Positions 11,800 through 23,612 of a DNA stretch of 64,000 bases are shown here, one piece after another; the first letter of the stretch is position 1, and every line of letters begins with the position of its first letter. Below the pieces are notes generated by a model. That model saw nothing but the letters and a program-made list of their open reading frames with translations, was not told the DNA's origin and did not search any database. The DNA is from Malaya genurostris (Eukaryota > Arthropoda > Insecta > Diptera > Culicidae), in NCBI RefSeq assembly GCF_030247185.1, contig NC_080572.1:91651435-91715434 (forward strand), written 5' to 3'. The translations under genes and the position numbers were made by a program.

Positions 11800-12754
11800 C
11801 GAACATTTCGCCACTGACTGACTGACTGACCGACCGACGACGTACACACGCTACGGTTTGACGGCGTGGTTTGACTTGGTGTTGGGTATCCATTCGAATG
11901 AATGAATAAATGAATGAATGTATGTATGCTTCGCTGGTCGGTCCCTACGCGGGCAATCTGCTGTACCAATCATGCTTGTCTGTGCCTAAGGTGTACGAGG
12001 TGTGTTCACGTTAGTTGTCGTAGCGCCGTAGTTTGCATCAGTCGTGCTTTCGATGCCTGTGACCGAGTGACATTTTGCGCTGACGGATTGACGGAAGATA
12101 TTACGTTTATCACGATCTATTCTGGATGTTGTGTGGTACTCTGTGTATATATATATATGTGTGTTTTACGGTCCAGATTAGTGAAAAATTTCACCCGTCG
12201 TTCCTAATTGTTTGGCACAGCCCGGATCGAGGAATGATATCATCAGCCGAGCTGCTGTAGCCGATGGACGTGAAAGCTAAAGAAGGCGAATTAAAAAAAA
12301 AACACCCGCATTCGTATGCGATCTTTTGAATGTAACGACGAAAACGAAAGTTTTGTGCATATGATCTACCTGGAGTCGAGATCTCCAACATTGTACCTAG
12401 TCAAGTGACAGTCGTAGTGTAGTGTGTTGGATCAGCCCGTAATTGTGGATAATTGCAGTACGTATTAACACGTCAGTGGATTCGTGCAGCAAAGCTAAAT
12501 CTCTCCCGGTAGATGAGGTAGTGTTCAGAGTGTTAGTTTATCAGCTGTTATTGTTGTTGATAAGAATTTGACACCAACGACGGCAGTGAGCGGAGATATC
12601 TATATGCAATCAGAATTACACTTATATGTAGAATCACTGTGAATGGTAGCCTAACGTTTGCTAACACCACTTGTTCGATCTGCTGCCCATCATCTCCACT
12701 GAAGAAAAGAAGCAATCACTAATAAAATCCTAACCTGCTGCAACCAATCTAATC
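11800..12754 (+). promoter_or_regulatory. Possible internal promoter and 5' leader region
   Basis: This stretch is richer in G and C than its surroundings and has no recognisable transposon. It holds a CTGA/CCGA simple repeat (11812-11840), a GAAT repeat (11895-11930), a short TATA-rich run (12149-12161), and then a leader-like region of short stop-rich frames ending at the ATG at 12755. Such islands inside giant insect introns often mark alternative transcription starts. No defined initiator or downstream element could be fixed with confidence, so this is a suggestion only. Confidence 0.25.
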
Positions 12755-12798
12755 ATGGATAATCTGTACAAGCTGATGGTGTACAATAACGCTCGAAA
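12755..12798 (+). CDS. Possible alternative first coding exon (starts MDNLYKLMVY)
   Basis: An ATG in acceptable context follows about 800 bp of relatively GC-rich, transposon-poor sequence that looks like a promoter and 5' leader. It opens a short frame (MDNLYKLMVYNNAR). A GTTTGT donor after 44 coding bases would leave two bases, the phase needed to join exon D at 32217 or exon E at 33208. The donor is weak (AA before GTTTGT), so the end is uncertain. It lies within the giant intron, on the same strand as the Nuf-like gene. This is inference from position, strand and phase; there is no homology support. Confidence 0.22.
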
Positions 12799-14040
12799 GT
12801 TTGTATTAGCTATGAACTTTAACCGTACAAAGTTATCCCATCTATTACTGTTCATTTTTGCTGTAAAGTGCTTTGGTGTCATTTTATTTCCATTGGCATA
12901 AGAAGAACTCGTTTATTTCATCAGAAGGTACTACCTATGAGAGCCGTTCTGTCTTTTAGGGCATTGCATTCGAGATTTGTTTCATAATGGCATGCGGCAT
13001 GCTCGGTTTTGCTGCTAGGCTTGACCGAAATGTGACTTTCGTCATTGCTTTGGTGGAGGGTGTGTTGGTGAATATTACCCGAATATGACTCTTGGACGAA
13101 TAAAATTCGATATCGATATCAAATACTGTTTTTAGTACATTCACGTGACGAAAATTTCTCTTGCATTATAATAAATAAATTTGACTTCCACCTGCCCGAT
13201 AGGCTGAAGAGGCCGGATTCGAAGGAAACTCGCGTTAGGTTTAGTGATTTCTGTTACACTAGGTTTTGCAACTAACTCGATACATGTGTTCGGCTAGACT
13301 GAAGGCTGCCGAGTGTGCTACGGTAGGATAACGAAATAGTAAAACTACCGTAGTTGCCCTATAAAATGTGTGATGTATTATTTCAAGTTACTAATTTGAT
13401 TATGAAGCCTTTACATTGGTTGGTTACGTGCCAGTACAGCTGTACATTCGCGATTCGTTATGAGGTTTTGAGCGGGAAGAGTTCAACAGCATACCGATAG
13501 CTTGCAGTGCACACTTGCATTCGAAGCGGCAGCAGCTGTATGTGGTTTTGTTTACCATAACATATATGTACCCTAGAGTAAACACGTGCTTGGAAGTGGT
13601 TAATTACAATTGTTGTTTTCGGATGTAAAAGAACGTTTTTATGCAAGATGTGGTAATTTTTATACCGGGGCGTTAGTTATGAAAATGAATAAATTGTGTG
13701 AATCAGTAAACAGAACCAATAGAATGAAGGATGAGTAGCACATACCTTATGGAAATGAGTCCGCTGTATAATCCCATTTGTTGCAAATCCTAGATAATCC
13801 GATAAACGCACCTGTCGACCTGTCGGTAATCGATTTTATTATGGTTCCATTTATTACATAATGATGCTTGCTATTGTTTTGCATGGTTAAAATAAAGTAT
13901 AGACATTAATTTCAAATGAATTGTGACTCATATGTAGCAATAGCAGAAATCTGGATCGACTTGCTCCAATTTAGATAGAACTTAACAGTATGGTGAATAA
14001 TTAATTTTTTACGGATGGATTCGTCTCAAGGTTGATTTTT
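12799..14040. other. Intronic sequence without recognised features
   Basis: No gene or complete transposon was seen. A short diverged piece related to the degenerate repeat family begins near 13945 (ATCGACTTGCTCCAATTTAG). Confidence 0.35.
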
Positions 14041-14048
14041 GACTTTCT

Positions 14049-15780
14049 CACTAGTTAAACCTGAGCCGGAGGGCCAAATGTCATATACCGTTCGATTCAG
14101 TACATCGAGTTGATCAATGGCTGTATGCGTGCGTATGTGTTAAATAATGTCACTCATTTTCTTAGAGTTAACAAAAACGATTTTTACAAGATTATGTTTT
14201 AATAAAAGGTCTTATGGTCCCATTAGGTTGCTATTGAATTTTATCCCGATCCGATTTCCAGTTCCGGAGCTACTAGATGAAGTGTGTGGAAAATTTCAAT
14301 TCTTTTTTTTTTAGTGCGACAATGTAATAAAAAACCTCTTTTAATCCACCTAGTGGTGTAATGTTACCTTTCTCATATTACTTATGTTTTCAAAACATCA
14401 CTAGAAGATTCTGTCAAGATTTTTGTTTTCAAGAATAAAATCAAAAACTTTCTTTGGTATAAAGCACCATCACTTTTTCAATTTTTATATCAAGTTAACA
14501 TAGATTTAATTGCACGCACGCTATACAAAATTGAACAGAACACAAAGTGTGCTATAGGCGGGTGCGTTTTCTTTTTCTTCCGTACCAGCACGTACTGATG
14601 CGTACCGATTTTGCATCATTCTGTATGACAGTTTGAAAGTTTTAACACTCATTGCCCTATAATTTCGTAACCGGAAGTCGGATCTATATGAAATTGCACA
14701 GTACCTTTTAAGACACTGAGGGCTTTAATTGAATCATGATTTGTGAAAATCGGATTAACCGTTGCTGATAAACCGAAGTTAGATCCGTTTTTGGAGCTTT
14801 TCTTCACTGTTACCGGTGCGTTCGGAAGCGGAAGCCGGGCACTAGTAGTCCCAAAATAGTTTTATATCCACCAACTAACAAGGTCTGCTAACGAGATGAA
14901 TTTACCAGCACATTTTTTAAAAATGTGCACCTCGTTTCGCCATCGCTTGTAAAAAAATACTCATGAAATTGAAATTTTTCACTAATCGCACTGTAATACC
15001 GGAACCGGATGTCAGATCTGGACCAACTGTTCGGGGACTTTTTAAAGAATTTCAAGACCTTTCATTTGCATCTTAGTTTGTAAAAATCGGTTGAGGAATT
15101 TCCGAGAAAATTGAATGCGCATTTTCTCATACATTTACACATATTGTCTTGTAATTCAGGAATCGGAAGTCGGATCGGAATAAAATTCAATAGCTATCTA
15201 TGGCACCATAAGACCTTGCATTTGAATCTAAGTTTGTGAAAATCGGTCACGCCATCTCTGGGGAAAGGTAGTGCATTTTGGCAAATTTTTACGCTATGTT
15301 CGGTGCTTCAGGAATCGGAATTCGGAACCAAGAAAACGGAGTTAATTCGATAGGTTGTTTACTAACAATGACTAAGGATTGGAATAGTTGCGAGCTCAGT
15401 TTAGATTTTTTTAACGTGTTTTGCTTCGTCGCTGTAAGTGACGATATAAAAAATTTTTATCACTCTTCACCTTGTAATTCCGGTACCGAAAGTCGTACCC
15501 GGATGCAATTTCAAAATTTCGTATGGGACCACAAGACCTAAGTTTGTGAAAATCGGTCGCGCTTTATCTGAGGATAGTGAGTAACTATCATTCCGGAACC
15601 GGAACTCGGATGAATTTGAAATTCTGAAATGTTCTATGCCATTTAACGATCTTTTATTTGATTCTAAAGATGAGAAAATCGGTTCAACCTTCTCCGAGAA
15701 ACGACATTTTGCGTACTCAACGAACTGATTCGAATGGTATATGACATTCGGCCCTCCGGGCCTCGATACAAAGATCAATT
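14049..15780 (+). repeat. Diverged tandem array of the GGAAGTCGGAT repeat, array 1
   Basis: Six to seven degenerate units of roughly 120-330 bp. Each has a GTAATTCCGGAACCGGAAG-like start, then GTCGGAT, a GAAATTCAATAG-like middle, an ACCTTTTATTTGAATC-like part and TTTGTGAAAATCGGTT, followed by a CCGAGAAA word. Units start near 14230, 14650, 14990, 15145, 15300, 15470 and 15590. The array is bracketed by inverted copies of a segment with GGTATATGACATT and GGCCCTCCGG (about 14060-14110 reversed, 15730-15765 forward). This looks like a dispersed mosquito element with internal tandem structure. Confidence 0.65.
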
Positions 15781-16751
15781 CATTGACATTCTTCTATTCT
15801 TTCGCTCGCTTTTATCGTGAAATAACTAAGATTTTTCTCAACCGCAGCACATAGAAAAAAGTGCGGTTTTGTCGAAACATACCTCATCCAGGACCGGAAT
15901 GTCATTTGCTTTTCGAACTTGATCGATGATCTATTAGTAGCTTTAGAACGAGCTTAACAATGTTGAAATCAACTAATTCATTTCCGAGAGCGTATATAAA
16001 CAGCGTAGAAGGTATCCGATCTGGTGAGCTGAGTCGAATGGTATATAACAGAAGGGATCCCCGGGGCACCGATCAAAAGTCGGTTTATACCGCAATTTAA
16101 TATCGTCCCAAATTCTCTATATTAGAAAGAAAAAAAAAATGTAAACTATTTCCTAATCCTACCTCGCTCTTGTCATTCAAATAGAATTTTTTTTCGAGCT
16201 GATTTTTGAAACGACTTTTAATTCGATTCCAGAATTTTCAAATTGATTCGGATAGCACACAGAAGTGTGCTTACGTTGCTTGTTCGGTCATGTTCTGGAT
16301 AGTGAAAGTATCAGTAATATCTCCGAGAAAATTAATCATCAAACTTGATCAATGACCTTGAAGTAGTTCTCATTTCTATTAGTTTGATTCCTGATTTATT
16401 ACTTATAAACATGGCTAAACACTGCTCTGAATCGTCAACACATTGTTGTTTTTGATGGACTGTCAGTAAACGCGGCACCCACTTTGAGTAGAGCTTTCTC
16501 ATAGTCAAATGTTCATGCATAATTGTAAACAAACACACTGCATTCTGATATCTTTATGGCCTCTGCTATCTCACACAAACGATTAGGGAAAACCAATTTG
16601 TGGACTTTCAATGTTTTCTGGAGTAACCACCTGGACGACAAGACCGTTTACTCGTCATCGGTCTCTGCACAAGCACGTTTAAATTTAAATCGCAACCCGA
16701 TTAAAAATGTGTGTGGTAAACCTGTGGAAAAAAAACAGTACACGATTTGAA

Positions 16752-17082
16752 GGGCGGGTAGGGTCTAACACTTTTGGCAGTGTCCAACGTTTTTAAAAAA
16801 AAATACTTCACCAATTATTTTCAAATTTTCACACACTTTTCACATATAAAATACCCAACCCCAACGTTCTGATAATTTTGCGGTGTTATACAGTAATTCA
16901 ATGAAGTGATTTCTAAAACCTGTTCTCGAAAATACTTCTTCACCGGCATTTTCTCAATATTTTTCCACGAAAAAATAATGTTATCTGAATGGTTTTGTAT
17001 TGTGCAAAACATTTCAATTTACGCTCTAAAAAATCGCAAAAAATGTGTTTTTTTTATCTGTTAGTCCCAACCACACCCCATA
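16752..17082. mobile_element. MITE-like element with GGGTAGGGTCTAAC ends
   Basis: Left end GGGCGGGTAGGGTCTAACA and right end (reverse strand) GGGGTGTGGTTGGGACTAAC are imperfect inverted repeats. The interior is AT-rich and non-coding. A related element sits at 62671-62972. Target duplications are not clear. Confidence 0.42.
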
Positions 17083-17134
17083 ACTTTTACCTTAAAATCA
17101 ATAAAAATTCCTTCTAATTTAATCGTTCGTTCAG

Positions 17135-17235
17135 GTACTAATCATTTCGAAGCCCTTGTTCATTTCGGACTGTAGGTCTTATTATTCAACCGCAACTGAA
17201 GAGCGTTACGCCTCGATAGTTACCACATTTGGAAT
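17135..17235 (+). repeat. Dispersed repeat fragment, copy 1
   Basis: Shares CCCTTGTTCATTTCG, TATTATT, ACCGCAACTGAAGAGCG and GTTACGCCTCGATAGTTA words with 23930-24010 in the same order and orientation. Non-coding piece of an unidentified element. Confidence 0.5.
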
Positions 17236-17582
17236 TTTATTTTTTTAGAAAATTTTATTCAGAGACGTAGTTCTGGTTCCACCCATTATTTTAATTCGAT
17301 CATTAGGTTTCAATTTTCGCTTCTTGGCAGATTTACTACTTTGATGTGGCATTGAAGAAATACGATTTGTGTCGTCAAAATATGTAAATATCCGTGGCTT
17401 TCAACATATGCTTCTAACATGGAGCGCAGACGCTTCGATATTCTCCCGAGCATACAACCAGGAATAGAGAAGTTACTGAATTGGAGGCTAGTGAATCAGA
17501 AAGCAGTACATTTTGCGCCATAGTCCAGTAGGTCATTCACCTACTAATCTATCTATTTATTTATTTGCTATTACTTAGTGAA

Positions 17583-18349
17583 GACTGGGGCAGGATCGAT
17601 CACTGAACTAAACTAAACCAAAACATAGATTTCCCATATTTTTAATCAAATGAAAAAATAAATATCTCTCTACATTATACTTAATCGATACACATTCATA
17701 AAATCCTTTCAAATAATAATTTATACTTACATTGGCTCTACCGTCTTCTTTCATCAAGGTGGTCTATGGGGGGAAGTTTGATTTTTGTACATATAGTGCC
17801 AAGAATGCTTGAAAGAAAAACTTGTAGTATGATTTATGTGAAGGTTGCATAAGAATACACTATTCCTGTTAGTTTCTGTTTTTTAATTGAATTTAATTAC
17901 ATATGTTTTCCTCGTAAATGTCCGCAAAATAAATATGTAAGCACTAAAAAAATCAATTCAGTTTATATATAATTTCTAGTAAGTGTAAAATCGATCATTT
18001 ATTACAATAGTGCAAAAATTAGAAATCAAAACAAAGTAATATCTCCAACATTTGAATTGGTCGAACTTGCCCCAGAAATCCTGATCGAGCCTAGCCCACA
18101 AGTTTTGAACAAATTATATGGCAAACTACTTCCCAAAATGTATGACAGGACGTGTTTAACAACTTTGCCTACCGTTGTTGTTATGTTTCGATTATATCTC
18201 GCATGACATACAAGCGTGCTATCTATAGCATGTATGAAGTAAGCTTACTGCAAGTGTAAACTTTTGGCGGGAACTCAATTGAAAAATATCAACAACATTT
18301 TGCAAAAATGTTCGGACTTGCCCCGTGATCGAACCTGACCCATTCTATA
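17583..18349. mobile_element. Possible decayed DNA element with GGGGCAGGATCGATCAC ends
   Basis: The left edge TGGGGCAGGATCGATCAC and the right edge, on the other strand TGGGTCAGGTTCGATCAC, form an inverted pair of about 18 bp. Further CTTGCCCC and GATCGA words occur inside near 18065. The interior is AT-rich with no coding capacity. No flanking duplication was seen, so a chance or fragmentary origin is possible. Confidence 0.35.
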
Positions 18350-18689
18350 ATAAGTCCTGGGACTTAGTAAGAGAAATACATCTTCTGGTAAAACTCAGCA
18401 TAGTCTTCTTCAAAAGCAACACAATCAATTCAGCGCTTTTCTAACATACTTGTTTTGTAGAACGATTATCTTTTGTCTCGAAATAAGCGTTATTTTGGAG
18501 TTGAATCTTCTTGCTTAGACTATTTTTTTGGGGTATGTACACAGGTAGTAGTCGCTGGGAGCCATATCCGGTGAATGTGGTGCACGCGGCAGCAATTCAA
18601 AGCTCAATTCAGGCATTGGGAATTAACGACAGGGTGTCGGTTTTGGTTCACAGTGATCCGCGGCATCAACTTTGACAACAGCTTCCTCA

Positions 18690-18842
18690 TAGGGGAACGG
18701 GTATAGCGTGATGGGTAAGTCGATGCCTTACACGCTGCCCATCTGGGTTCGATTCCCAACTCCGTACATAGGGTCAGAAAACTTTTCTGGACCGAAGAGG
18801 TGACCATAATGTTAAAACCTCTATAATAGAAACAAAAAAAAT
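18690..18842 (+). mobile_element. tRNA-derived SINE, family A, copy 2, with TSD
   Basis: The + strand starts GGGGAACGGGTATAGCGTG, has a box B (GGTTCGATTCCC) about 50 bp in, and ends in a tail of eight A after ATAATAGAAAC. An 8-bp direct repeat, CTTCCTCA, flanks it at 18682-18689 and 18843-18850 and is a likely target-site duplication from retrotransposition. This is the cleanest of the three copies. Confidence 0.8.
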
Positions 18843-19343
18843 CTTCCTCAGACAAATGTTATGCACAATAGGGAATATTCATAAACCACATAGACTCACT
18901 GAGGGGAGAGATGAGGGGGAGATTCACACAAAAGTCTACGTTTGTTAACGAGTTTTTCATCTTTTTTGTTCTGACGTGAAGCCATTATCAGAGTGGTTTT
19001 ATCCAAGGAAAAACAGATTTGAAAAATCAAAATGATTGGAATTGCGAAGTTTGGTTCTGGTTCGGTTGAGATTAATTTGGTGTGTATTTTTTGGTTGGTA
19101 ATTTGCTCGCCAAAAAATACACGCCAAAGGTTGAAATCGAACCTGCAAACTATTTCCACTCGTAAAATTGTTGATTTCAATCACTTCTTTCCTATCGATC
19201 GTCCAGTAAAATCGTTTGAAATTTAATGTGTATTTTTACTTCTTCAAAAAATTTATTAACAAAGATGTTATGACAACGTTTCATGAAGCGAGATTTTCAT
19301 TACATGAAAACAGATTATATGGTTTTAGAATTTCTTAAACATA

Positions 19344-20187
19344 CAGTCTGTTACATAAGATCGTGGTCACTGTTGTGAGAAAATGAAAAGACTCAGCATG
19401 ACAATACTTTTGAATATTGTTTTATTAGATCACAAACTTGCATGCAAATACATTAATAGTAAGTCCAATCCCCTTCAGCGTTAATAATGGCTTGACACCT
19501 TCGAGGCATTCTTTGAGCAAGATTTTGCGCGTATTCTTCAGAAAACGACCTCCAAATTTGTAAATTCGGCTAACAAGCTGTTTCAAATTGTGTGGTCGGT
19601 TTTTCCCAAGCTTCATGTTCATTTGAGTCCAAACGTTCTCAATTGGATTGGCATCGGGCGACTGAGAAGGTCAATCCAAGGTCACGACACCATTTTGCTC
19701 CTTTACCCATTCAAGACGTTTTTGCACATGTTTTTCACTCAACATCGATTTTTGTGAAGTACTTTAATCCTTTAGATATATTTAAACCTTTTTTGGTCAA
19801 TTTTGAAGCACCTTTGCGTAAATTTAATGTCGGATTCTTCAAAAACAAATCACAAATCACTTTTTCGTCTTTTTCTGACAATAAAGCGACAGAACCGCGA
19901 TTTGAAAAGTAGTCGACATTTTTACTTCTTTAGCACCATTCACCCACTTACTCGTCGCGACAGCGTGGGTCATTTTGGGACCTTTCGGGTGCGAGCACAA
20001 AAAAACTGCTTCGAAGCGCGTAGCGTACGTGCTACTCATGTTGGAAAAATGTTGAATGTGAATGAATTGTAAACAATAGTCAACTGATTTATTCTCGCAT
20101 TGCATCAAGGACACTACTGCCCTCCGTGTTAGAAAAAATATTACACCATCGCGAGTAATCGTGACCATGCTCTTATGTAATAGACTG
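19344..20187 (-). mobile_element. Tc1-like transposon, internally deleted, with TIRs and TA target sites
   Basis: Left end CAGTCTGTTACATAAGATCG and right end (reverse strand) CAGTCTATTACATAAGAGCA match as inverted repeats over 27 bp with three mismatches, ending in TGGTCAC. TA flanks both ends (19342-19343, 20188-20189). The element is 844 bp, about half the usual Tc1 length, and holds a broken transposase on the minus strand. The intact ends mean it could once have been mobilised in trans. Confidence 0.85.
19425..20039 (-). pseudogene. Tc1-like transposase remnant, catalytic core deleted
   Basis: The ATG at 20039 opens MSSTYATRFEAVFLCSHPKG, followed by a helix-turn-helix-like TSKWVNGAKE segment typical of the DNA-binding half. 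A later frame has the conserved VKNMCKNVLNG relic and then, near 19620-19680, PSQSPDANPIENVW, the motif with the third catalytic residue (Glu) of DD34E Tc1 transposases, and KLGKNRPHNL after it. The part with the first two catalytic Asp residues is missing: the sequence jumps from the KRLEW-like region to the VTLDWP-like region. Several stops and frame changes are also present. It cuts nothing now. Confidence 0.78.
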
Positions 20188-20551
20188 TAATTAAGATTTA
20201 GGTTTTTCATGTCAAATCCATGTAACTCTTGGTTGATTTTACAATGATACTGCGTAGAATCATACAGGTCTACGCATTATCAGTGTAATAATTCTCAATA
20301 ATCAAGCCTTTCATTGCAATTATCGTTCTGACCAAGTTTTCATCACAAATAGTCCGTTGTTGTGTATGTAGTGTCATCCAGTGATGGCATTTCACCAGAG
20401 TGATGAACGCTGGTGTAAGATTCTTGTCTACACAGGGGATGCAAGAAGCGAACATCACACAAAAAGGTTAGTGCACTTCTTCTCAGTGTCGAATGGACAG
20501 AATTTGAGTGTGTGATTGTGGTTATCCCCTTAACGCTCAAGAGAAATATGT

Positions 20552-20835
20552 TTCCCTTCTATAAAAATCGTTATAGATTCTTCAATTACTATTAAATCGA
20601 TGTTTTTTTACTGAATGTTAGAGAAAACTTATTTCCAAGGCGACAAATGTGTTTTGAACGAATAAGTAAAAAGAACTATCAATCTTTATTCTTTATTCCC
20701 TTCTATAAAAATCGTTATAGATTCTTCAATTACTATTAAATCGATGTTTTTTTTACTGAATGTTAGAGAAAACTTATTTCCAAGGCGACAAATGTGTTTT
20801 GAACGAATAAGTAAAAAGAACTATCAATCTTTATT
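20552..20835. repeat. Tandem duplication, two copies of about 139 bp
   Basis: Copy 1 (20552-20690) and copy 2 (20696-20835) are identical except for one extra T in a T run, with a 5-bp spacer (CTTTA). The second copy ends across the stop codon of the adjacent mariner transposase, so the duplicated unit is probably the 3' flank of that element. The near-perfect identity indicates a recent event. Confidence 0.9.
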
Positions 20836-21833
20836 GCACTGAAAAAGTTTGTGCAATATTACGTATAGAAAATAGAACACATAATAACTTCTTGGCGACA
20901 AGTTTTGACACTTTTTTCCTATCTTTTTCGAACTGTTGAATGGTTTCGGTTGCCGAGACATGTTTCCTAAGATGTGCCTTCGTTAATGCCCAAAATTCCT
21001 CAATTGGTCGGAGTTGTGGGCAATTTGGTGGATTCATGTCTTTTGGGACGAAAGTGACATTTTTGGTAGTATACCATTCTACCGTTGATTTCGAGTAGTG
21101 GCAAGAAGCAAGATCTCGCCAGAAAACAACAGGATCCTTGTAGCTTCGAATCCTGGGTAGAAGTCGTTTTTGTAAACATTCCTTGATGTATATTTCGCTG
21201 TTCATTGAAGCAGTGGTGATGAAGGGTTTCGAAATCTTACCGCAGCTACAATTTGCTTGCCAGACCATAGCTTTCTTACCAATTTTTTCGAGTTCAATCG
21301 ATGTCTCGGACTGGTTTAACACTTGCCCTTCTCGCACCGTATAATATTGTGGTCCCGGCAAGGATTTGTAATCGAGTTCCACGTAGGTTTCATCGTCCAT
21401 GATTATGCAGTTCAAATTTCCAGCAAGAATCGTATTGTACAGCTTTCGTACCCTCGGCCTGATCGATGCTTCTTGTTTCGGACTACGTTTTGGTTGTTTC
21501 TGCCTCTAATGGGTTCGAAGATTCAAACGTTCTTTAGCACGAAGAACATTTGACTTCGAAGTGCCCACTTTTTTGGCCACATCCCGAACTGAAACCTCCT
21601 TTGCTCGAACGCCTTCAGTATACGTTTATCCAACTGAGGGTTAGCAGGACCTTTTTTCGACCCGTTTTCGGTTTATCCTCAAAGGTGTTATCCTCACCGA
21701 ACTTCCTGATTCCATTTCGCACGGCTTTTGCACTTACTTCTTCCATTTTTGCTATTTTTCTCAGTGACAGTCCGCGTTGTGTGCACCATTTGTACACAAT
21801 TTTTCTACGTTGTTCTGCTGAAAGTCCACGCAT
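20831..21833 (-). pseudogene. DD37E mariner (ITmD37E-type) transposase, broken
   Basis: From the ATG at 21833 the protein starts MRGLSAEQRRKIVYKWC with a helix-turn-helix (LSLRKIAKMEEVSAKAV). A frameshift in an A run (near 21660), a second near 21600, and a stop near 21510 break it. The C-terminal 194 codons (20831-21415) are open and contain MDDETYVE (first Asp), WRDLASCHY (second Asp) and RPIEEFWA (Glu). The spacing between the second and third acid is 37 residues, giving DD37E. The usual WPDLA is WRDLA here. Known: ITmD37E elements cut and paste at TA. The only visible end is on the right (CTTCCTGGGACAGTCTCT, 21971-21988, then TA). Confidence 0.85.
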
Positions 21834-21939
21834 TTTGAAACAAACTAATGAAAACGAATAAACAACTGTACAAGTGGTTAGAGAAGAGTGTAAACAACAG
21901 GACGTAGCCATGAAAATTGACAGATTCTGAACCATTGCG

Positions 21940-21988
21940 AAATGGCACCGGTTTTTTGGTTGTGTCCATACTTCCTGGGACAGTCTCT
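21940..21988 (-). repeat. 5' terminal inverted repeat of the DD37E mariner
   Basis: Read on the minus strand it starts AGAGACTGTCCCAGGAAGTA and continues TGGACACAACC, the typical layout of Tc1/mariner ends (TGTCCCA then TGGACAC). TA follows at 21989-21990. No matching left end was found near 20550-20835, so the 3' end is lost or was replaced by the tandem duplication. Confidence 0.6.
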
Positions 21989-22248
21989 TAATAATTAAAG
22001 AATTAAATTAAACTACGATATAATAAACCCAACTCTTCTTTTATTTATTTCTGAGAATCATAGGGAAAAATATTTCCCATGCAAATATAGGAAACTTATG
22101 CACCCTGCTATGTTTTTCTGGTGATATTCTCTTGACTTAAACCCCCAATTGCTAAAATATTGTCTTGTACAGACATATTTCGTCCTGCACATCTTATGGT
22201 CGTGAAAGGGTTAAAGCAGTTGGCGCGAGTGAAACACAATCTCTTCGC

Positions 22249-22314
22249 ATGAATCGCTCTCACGCGTTCTTGCCTAAATACATGAATCGCTCTCACGTGT
22301 TCTCGCCTAAATAC
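22249..22314 (+). repeat. 33-bp tandem duplication
   Basis: Two adjacent 33-bp units (22249-22281, 22282-22314) of ATGAATCGCTCTCACG plus TTCT-GCCTAAATAC with two differences. No function seen. Confidence 0.85.
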
Positions 22315-23404
22315 ACCCAAGTGACCACTGGTGCGCGCTTGTGAGCGAACACTTCTGTGATTTAATTTTTAAATTTTTAGAAGGTAACGATGGCCTTGCT
22401 ATGATAATCTTTTTCGTAGCAAGGAAAAACTAAATTTTAACGATAAAATGCGCTTTTGCTGAATATACGTGCCCCATGCTTCTCTTATGCGAACCATACA
22501 CCAGAGTTCTCACCGGTATGCACACTTCGAAGAAAATATCTTCATTCACCTCAGAGAATTTCAGAGCTCTGCTCTAGCAATTTGGTGCGATTCAGAGCTA
22601 GAGTTGAAAGAAAATAAACACTCGCTCTCATGATACGTGCACACTTTATATAACAGTGGTGTATATGTGTGAAATAGAAGAGCTCTCGTTGATATTGTGA
22701 GTGCGAGGGGAGAAATTATACTTGCTCTTCGTCACACAGAGCAGATGGACATTTCTGGTGTCATCTGAATATTTCCGCGAACATAAAGTGCCCGACCTTA
22801 AGTGTTTCACTAGATTTGAAGACGAACGGAATATTTCATTTGTGTCGTTGACAGACTGTTGCGGATCAGTACTGGATGAACACAACTGACCGATTATGTT
22901 TAGTTTAAGTTGACACTATTTTGGAGCGTTCTTGGAAGTTAGGTCGATACTTGGTTAAAACTGTACTGTATCAAATTTTATTTAACCTTATTGTAGAATG
23001 TAAAAATCATGTTACGGACGAAAAGTTAGTAGTACTACTTCTCACCCAAAAATTAATTAAAAAAAAATGTTTTTTGGAGATGTTGAAAAGTACCAGAGTT
23101 TGGTCTACGTGGTTTATGAACGGTCCCATAGTGCACACACTGCCGTATATTGAAGATGTCAGCCATCTCACGTTATTTGATTTTACGGGTTTCAAAAACA
23201 ATTTGGTGGTGGCTTTTTCTTGGTTTCCGGTGTAATTACCTCATTTGGCCGGTCGGAGCACGTTAAAAACTCAGTATGCCACCGACAGAGTCTCCGTAAC
23301 ACTTTCCAAGCCATTGTTGAGCTAGCACTGTGTGTTTATAATCAACAAGAAATGAAAAATCAACACAATTGAAAAGTTGTTTCGAATTGATAGTTTTGAC
23401 AATA

Positions 23405-23612
23405 TCAAGCAAAAGCAAAGCAAAGTCAGGATTCTACAGTCCGATGCGGAGCATAATCTTCTGTTTCGACAGATTTCGCAGCCGACTCATAAGTGTAAAG
23501 GATTAGTGTATGGTCAGTGCTACGATCCTATGGACACTAACCGATCCTTCCAAACCTGGACTCGAACTCTGGCTTGTCAGACCAACACCTCATACTCTGA
23601 ACCGTCGACCCT
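23405..23612 (-). mobile_element. tRNA-derived SINE, family C, copy 2, with (TTTGC)n tail
   Basis: The minus strand starts near GGGTCGACGGTTCAGAG, has box B AGAGTTCGAGTCCAGG, then a body shared with 4018-4205 (GTCGGCTGCGAAATCTG, GAAACAGAAGATTATG), and ends in a TTTGC microsatellite. A short-repeat tail instead of poly-A is a known feature of some tRNA-derived SINEs and suggests a LINE partner with the same tail (inference). Confidence 0.6.

Noticed and set aside
21323..21861. Frames on the + strand (76 and 103 codons)
   Set aside because: They are the antisense of the DD37E mariner transposase.
22921..23235. 104-codon + frame
   Set aside because: No splice sites, domain or codon bias; frames of this size occur by chance in AT-rich DNA when stops happen to be spaced.
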